A DNA stretch of 64,000 bases, from the NCBI RefSeq assembly GCF_016860545.1, contig NZ_BNEB01000002.1, forward strand, positions 620,001-684,000, given 5' to 3'. The first letter of the stretch is position 1. Every line of letters starts with the position of its first letter. The notes beneath the pieces were generated by a model. It did not search any database. It saw only the letters and a program-made list of their open reading frames with translations, and had not been told where the DNA came from. This document shows, piece after piece, positions 58,660 to 64,000 of the stretch. The position numbers and the translations under genes are program-made. This DNA comes from Streptomyces asoensis (GTDB lineage: Bacteria; Actinomycetota; Actinomycetes; Streptomycetales; Streptomycetaceae).

Positions 58660-59679
58660 GTGTCGGGTATGTCGGCGGGCCGGTCAGCCATGCGGATGGG
58701 ACCCGCTGAGCTGGTGCAGGCGGCGGCCATGGCCCGCCGCTTCTACCTCGAGGGCAAATCCAAGATCCAGATCGCCGAGGAGTTCGGCGTCAGCCGCTTC
58801 AAGGTGGCCCGGGTCCTGGAGACCGCCCTCGAACGGGATCTCGTACGGATCGAGATCCGCGTGCCGGCCGAACTGGACGCGGAGCGCTCCGACGCGCTGC
58901 GCGCCCGTTACGGCCTCAGGCACGCCGTCGTGGTCGAGTCCCCGGCCGAGGCCGAGGAGACGACGGACCCCGAGAACCTGGGGGAAGTGGCCGCCGACCT
59001 GCTCGGCGAACTGGTCGAGGAGGGGGACGTACTGGGGCTGGCCTGGGGCCGGTCCACCATTCACATGGCGGCGGCGCTGGACCGGCTTCCGCCGTGCACG
59101 GTCGTGCAGCTGACGGGCGTGTACGACGCGGGCACCGCGGAGCGCGGCTCGGTCGAGGCCGTCCGCCGCGCCGCCCAGGTGTCCGGCGGGGACGCGCACC
59201 CCATCTACGCGCCGATGCTCCTGCCGGACGCCGCCACGGCGACCGCGCTGCGCCACCAGACCGGGATCGCCCGGGCCTTCGAGTACTTCGACAAGGTCAC
59301 GGTCGCCTGTGTCTCCATCGGCTCCTGGGAGCCCGGCATCTCGACGGTGCACGACATGCTCAGCGACGAGGAGCGGGCGCACTACGCCTCGCTCGGGGTC
59401 GCCGCCGAGATGTCCGCGCACCTCTTCGACGCCGACGGCCGCCGGGTCGGGCGCGACCTGGGCGAGCGGTGCATCACGGTCAAGGCCGACCAGCTGCGCC
59501 GGATCCCCGAGGTCGTGGCGATCGCGGGCGGTCAGCGCAAGGCCGCCGCGATCGACGCGGTCCTGCGGTCCGGGCTGGTCACCAGCCTGGTGACGGACAC
59601 CTCCGCCGCCGACTACCTGATGACGGCGGGGCCGACGCCCAAGCCCGCCCTCGGCCGGACGGACCCGGACGGGATCTGA
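58660..59679 (+). CDS. SorC/DeoR-type sugar-responsive transcriptional regulator
   Basis: 339 residues. An N-terminal HTH (about 20-60, RFYLEGKSKIQIAEEFGVSRFKVARVLETAL) is followed by a SorC-type sugar-phosphate-binding domain (LGLAWGRSTIHMAAALDRLP, QLTGVYD, SIGSW, AIAGGQRKAAAIDAVLRSGLV). GTG 58660 has GAGGAG 6 nt upstream; GTG 58636 is also in frame. Effector is unknown; a position next to rpe suggests a phosphosugar, by inference only. Confidence 0.9.
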   Translation: MSGMSAGRSAMRMGPAELVQAAAMARRFYLEGKSKIQIAEEFGVSRFKVARVLETALERDLVRIEIRVPAELDAERSDALRARYGLRHAVVVESPAEAEETTDPENLGEVAADLLGELVEEGDVLGLAWGRSTIHMAAALDRLPPCTVVQLTGVYDAGTAERGSVEAVRRAAQVSGGDAHPIYAPMLLPDAATATALRHQTGIARAFEYFDKVTVACVSIGSWEPGISTVHDMLSDEERAHYASLGVAAEMSAHLFDADGRRVGRDLGERCITVKADQLRRIPEVVAIAGGQRKAAAIDAVLRSGLVTSLVTDTSAADYLMTAGPTPKPALGRTDPDGI

Positions 59680-59693
59680 GCGGCGCTCGACGA

Positions 59694-59741
59694 GGGGACG
59701 GCCGTGACAGCAGCGTGCGTGTGCTGCCACGGTCCGTCCCC
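59694..59741 (+). terminator. Imperfect hairpin terminator after the SorC regulator
   Basis: About 18 paired bases (59694-59712 with 59722-59741) interrupted by one mismatch and one bulge, 14 nt after the stop. Confidence 0.6.
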
Positions 59742-59798
59742 CGCGTGCTCACGGGCACCCCGACCCCTCACTACGACACCTTTCCGGGCGGTGCTGAG

Positions 59799-60104
59799 AT
59801 GACGCAGTTCGTGGTCGTGCTCGATCTCGACGGGGTGACCGACAAGTCCGCCCTGATGGACCGGTGCGCCGAGGCCCTGAGCCTGCCCGGCCATTTCGGA
59901 CGCAACTGGGACGCCCTCGCCGACAGCCTCACCGACCTCCCCGCCCCGCCCGGGGCCGACGGGCTCCGGATCGTCGTACGCAACTGGCGGCCCTACGCCC
60001 GGCAGCGGCCCGGGGAGTGGGAGATCGCCCAGGACGTCTTCGCGCAGGCGGTCGACCGGGTGCCGGCCCTGTCCGTGCTGCTTGCCCTCGGAGGATCCTC
60101 CTAG
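59799..60104 (+). CDS. Barstar-family protein, no barnase neighbour
   Basis: 101 residues. It carries the barstar core: VVVLDLDGVTDKSALMDRCAEAL, then FGRNWDALADSLTDLP, the region that plugs the barnase active site. Barstar proteins inhibit secreted or toxic ribonucleases. No ribonuclease gene is adjacent, so it is an orphan or protects against a toxin encoded elsewhere. ATG 59799; an in-frame GTG upstream is possible, and no clear ribosome binding site is seen. Confidence 0.85.
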   Translation: MTQFVVVLDLDGVTDKSALMDRCAEALSLPGHFGRNWDALADSLTDLPAPPGADGLRIVVRNWRPYARQRPGEWEIAQDVFAQAVDRVPALSVLLALGGSS

Positions 60105-60193
60105 AGCACCCCTGAGCTGCTTGGACGTTCTGTCCGGGCGTCGCACCACGGCCCTCGTGGGAGAATGAAGTACGTGCTTCTCCCCTTGGCTGA

Positions 60194-61675
<1,482 letters not shown>

Positions 61676-61760
61676 GTCCGCGGGGCGCTTTGCCGGCCGG
61701 CGCGTGTGAAACGGCGCTGATCGCCGCCCTCCGAGTGCGGGTCCGCTCCGGCCGGTCGCC

Positions 61761-61788
61761 CCGTTCCCCGCATCCCCTATGGGGCGCG
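61761..61788. repeat. GTTCCCCGCA-type dispersed Streptomyces motif, copy 2
   Basis: The stretch GTTCCCCGCATCCCC followed by TATGGGGCGCG resembles the stretch at 32080-32105 (GTTCCCCGCACCCCT, then GGTGGGGTGCGG). Both form short hairpins in intergenic DNA. Similar GTTCCCCGCGCCCC-type sequences recur between genes in Streptomyces chromosomes, as I recall. Confidence 0.5.
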
Positions 61789-61799
61789 TTCGGTCGAGC

Positions 61800-61861
61800 T
61801 GCAACGAATGTGCAGCTCGGCGCGATGAACGCAAGGATCTTGCGTGTGTGCGCAAGGTTGC
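61800..61861. promoter_or_regulatory. Cluster of palindromes upstream of the permease-lrp pair
   Basis: Three inverted repeats lie within 62 nt: TGCA/TGCA (61800-61814), CGCAAG-GAT-CTTGCG (61830-61844) and GCAA-GG-TTGC (61852-61861). Centres are about 30 and 19-20 nt apart, so the sites may lie on similar helix faces as Lrp/AsnC octamers prefer. The 328-nt gap (61676-62003) otherwise holds the motif at 61761 and no gene. Confidence 0.45.
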
Positions 61862-62003
61862 AGCATTACAAGCGTGACGGCCCGGCTCATAGGGTCGTGC
61901 GCTGTACGTAGCGTGGCGGGGACCCCGCTCGGTGGGTTCCTGCTCGCGCAGGTGTGCCGCCGGTTCCCGTCACGCCGAGAGGCAGCGACGAAGGAGTCAG
62001 CGC

Positions 62004-63479
62004 GTGCTCGATCAAGGCGCACCCCCGCGACAGCGCGGCACAACAGGTCCCGCGTCCCCCGGTGCCGTCGCGCGCCTCATGCGGCGCAAGCCCGTGGAAC
62101 GGCTGGTCGCCGAGGGCGGACAGGGCGAAGGAGGGTCGCTCAGGCGCTCCCTCGGACTGTGGCAGCTCACGATGATCAGCATCGGGGCGACCCTCGGCAC
62201 CGGCATCTTCGTCGTGCTCGGCGAGGCGGTGCCCAAGGCCGGTCCCGCCGTCACCCTGTCGTTCGTGATCGCCGGACTCACCGCGCTCTTCTCGGCCCTG
62301 TCCTACGCCGAACTCGCGGGCACCATCCCGGTCGCCGGATCCTCGTACTCGTATGCGTACGCAACGATGGGCGAGCTGATCGCCTGGATCTGCGGCTGGT
62401 GTCTGGTCCTGGAGTACGGCGTGTCGGTCGCCGCCGTCGCCGTCGGCTGGGGCGAGTACCTCAACGAGCTGCTCGACGGGACGATCGGCGTGACCATCCC
62501 GGACGCGCTGTCGGCGCCGCCGGGCGACGGGGGGATCTTCAACCTGCCCGCGCTCATCGTCGTCCTGCTCGCCATGGCCTTCCTGCTCGGCGGCGCCCGC
62601 GAGTCCGCGCGGGCCAACACGATCATGGTGGCCGTGAAGATCGCCGCGCTGGTGCTGTTCTGCGCCATCGGCGTCCAGGGCTTCCGCTCCGGCAACTACG
62701 AGCACTTCATGCCGCTCGGCATGGCGGGCGTCAGTGCGGCCGGGGCGACGCTGTTCTTCTCGTACATCGGCTTCGACGCGGCCTCCACCGCCGGTGAGGA
62801 GGCGAAGAACGCACAGCGCGACCTGCCCCGCGCGATCATGCTGTCGCTCGTCATCGTGACGGCGCTGTACGTCCTCGTCGCCGCGGTCGCCGTGGGCGCC
62901 AAGCCCTGGCAGCGGTTCGGCGACTCCGAGGCCGCGCTCGCCCAGATCATGCGCGAGGTGACCGGCCAGTCGTTCTGGGGGACCCTCCTCGCCTTCTGCG
63001 CGGTCATCGCCATCGCGAGCGTCGTCCTGACGGTGCTGTACGGCCAGACCCGCATCCTGTTCGCCATGTCCCGGGACGGGCTGGTGCCCAAGGTGTTCTC
63101 CCGCGTGCACCCGAGGACCGGCGCGCCCCGGGCGAACACGGTGATCGTGTCGCTGTTCTGCGGGGTGCTGGCCGCCGCGATCCCGCTGGGCCAGCTGGCG
63201 GACGCCACCAGCATCGGCACCCTGTTCGCGTTCGGGCTCGTCAACATCGCGGTCGTGGTGCTGCGCCGGACCCGTCCGGGGATGTCCCGCACCTTCCGGG
63301 TGCCCTTCTCGCCGGTGCTGCCGGCCGTGGGCCTCGGCCTGTGCGTCTGGATGATGGGCAGCCTTTCGGCCGTCACCTGGGTGGTCTTCGGAGTCTGGAT
63401 GGCGGTCGGGCTCGTGGTCTACTTCCTCTACGGCCATCGCCGCTCCCGCCTCGCGGAGCCCGCACCATCTGAGAAGTGA
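62004..63479 (+). CDS. APC-family amino-acid permease (cationic amino-acid transporter type)
   Basis: 491 residues, about 12 membrane segments. The APC signature in TM1 (ISIGATLGTGIFVVLG) and the TM6-TM8 regions (FFSYIGFDAASTAGEEAKNAQRDLPRAI) match cation-independent/cationic amino-acid transporters (CAT, YfnA-like). Substrate is not determinable by eye. GTG 62004 has AAGGAG 7 nt upstream. The lrp-type regulator follows after 10 nt, probably controlling this gene. Confidence 0.92.
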   Translation: MLDQGAPPRQRGTTGPASPGAVARLMRRKPVERLVAEGGQGEGGSLRRSLGLWQLTMISIGATLGTGIFVVLGEAVPKAGPAVTLSFVIAGLTALFSALSYAELAGTIPVAGSSYSYAYATMGELIAWICGWCLVLEYGVSVAAVAVGWGEYLNELLDGTIGVTIPDALSAPPGDGGIFNLPALIVVLLAMAFLLGGARESARANTIMVAVKIAALVLFCAIGVQGFRSGNYEHFMPLGMAGVSAAGATLFFSYIGFDAASTAGEEAKNAQRDLPRAIMLSLVIVTALYVLVAAVAVGAKPWQRFGDSEAALAQIMREVTGQSFWGTLLAFCAVIAIASVVLTVLYGQTRILFAMSRDGLVPKVFSRVHPRTGAPRANTVIVSLFCGVLAAAIPLGQLADATSIGTLFAFGLVNIAVVVLRRTRPGMSRTFRVPFSPVLPAVGLGLCVWMMGSLSAVTWVVFGVWMAVGLVVYFLYGHRRSRLAEPAPSEK

Positions 63480-63489
63480 TCGACCCACT

Positions 63490-63942
63490 GTGCTGAACGA
63501 ACTCGACGAACGCATCGTGCACGCCCTCGCCGAGGACGCCCGCCGCTCCTTCGCGGACATCGGGCAACTGGTCGGCCTGTCCGCGCCCGCCGTGAAACGG
63601 CGCGTGGACCGGCTGCGGGCCACCGGAGCCATCACCGGCTTCACCGTACGGGTCGATCCGGCGGCCCTCGGCTGGGAGACCGAGGGGTTCGTCGAGATCT
63701 ACTGCCGGCGCAACACCTCCCCGGAGACCATCCAGCGGGGGCTCGAGCGCTACCAGGAGGTCGTGGCCGCGTCGACCGTCACCGGCGACGCGGACGCGGT
63801 CGCCCAGGTGTTCGCCGCCGACATGCGTCACTTCGAGCGGGTGCTGGAGCGCATCGCGGGGGAGCCGTTCGTGGAACGGACCCGCTCGGTCCTGGTCCTG
63901 TCGCCGCTGCTGCGCCGCTTCTCCGCGGGCTCCCCGACCTGA
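63490..63942 (+). CDS. Lrp/AsnC-family transcriptional regulator
   Basis: 150 residues. N-terminal HTH (1-50, LDERIVHALAEDARRSFADIGQLVGLSAPAVKRRVDRL) and a C-terminal RAM/AsnC ligand domain (about 65-145, VTGDADAVAQVFAADMRHFERVLERI). GTG start 10 nt after the permease stop, so one transcript. Effector is likely an amino acid carried by the permease, by inference from context. The remaining 58 nt of the window show no feature I can support. Confidence 0.93.
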   Translation: MLNELDERIVHALAEDARRSFADIGQLVGLSAPAVKRRVDRLRATGAITGFTVRVDPAALGWETEGFVEIYCRRNTSPETIQRGLERYQEVVAASTVTGDADAVAQVFAADMRHFERVLERIAGEPFVERTRSVLVLSPLLRRFSAGSPT

Positions 63943-64000
63943 CGGCGCCCGCCCCGGCGGCCCGACGCTCCGGCACGGCGGCGGTGGTGCTCCCGCGAGG

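Noticed and set aside
63943..64000. Short minus-strand frame at the right edge as a new gene
   Set aside because: It runs into the end of the Lrp-type gene, has low-complexity sequence and no start signal.

Overview
This window is core chromosomal DNA of a Streptomyces. GC content is very high, GTG starts are frequent with some TTG starts, and the window carries two genus hallmarks: the developmental regulator BldD, with its RGD...RQDD cyclic-di-GMP signature, and the small actinobacterial integration host factor. I saw no transposase, integrase, phage gene, CRISPR array, rRNA or tRNA. All but two of the coding genes I recognise belong to a known family, although several (DUF349, DUF948, DUF6167, the PH-like membrane protein, the P-loop protein) have no assigned function.

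Layout. 0-11 kb: end of pdxS, then pdxT, yebC, the ruvC-ruvA-ruvB resolvasome, yajC-secD-secF translocase accessory genes, apt and the (p)ppGpp synthetase relA. 11-18 kb: a convergent DUF349 coiled-coil protein, a membrane-anchored cyclophilin, a metallo-beta-lactamase-fold hydrolase, hisS, a VKOR-family protein and rarA. 18-28.6 kb: rpsD, two small membrane proteins, alaS, ruvX, mltG and the shikimate genes aroE, aroC, aroK and aroB, with overlapping starts and stops. 28.6-32 kb: a proline-rich P-loop protein, an M24-fold protein with altered metal ligands, efp and nusB. 32.2-32.8 kb: bldD on the minus strand. 33-43 kb: a pyrimidine operon (pyrR, pyrB, pyrC, a PH-like membrane protein, carA, carB, pyrD, pyrF) with a PyrR-type RNA hairpin in front. 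43-50 kb: mihF, gmk, rpoZ, coaBC, metK and a helicase-motif-less priA. 49.7-50.4 kb: a G-rich repeat region with no credible gene. 50.4-64 kb: a small HTH-like protein, fmt, rsmB, argG and an MMPL exporter (both minus strand), rpe, a SorC-type regulator, an orphan barstar-like protein, a GuaB1-type GMP reductase, an amino-acid permease and an Lrp/AsnC regulator.

How it works together. The window joins nucleotide supply (pyr operon, apt, gmk, guaB1), stringent response (relA, rpoZ), cofactor and methyl metabolism (pdxST, coaBC, metK), translation (hisS, alaS, rpsD, efp, fmt, rsmB, yebC), DNA repair and restart (ruvABC, ruvX, rarA, priA) and the aromatic branch. Many neighbours overlap by 1-4 nt, so translational coupling is likely. 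Strong GC-rich hairpins separate most transcription units.

I found no clearly new multi-gene system. The observations most worth a second look are the M24-fold protein beside efp with three of five metal ligands and one active-site His replaced, the roughly 158-bp G-rich imperfect repeat after priA, the PH-like membrane gene fixed inside the pyrimidine operon, and several regulatory structures: the PyrR hairpin, a BldD box at bldD, a hairpin just before pyrD, and palindromes upstream of the permease-lrp pair.
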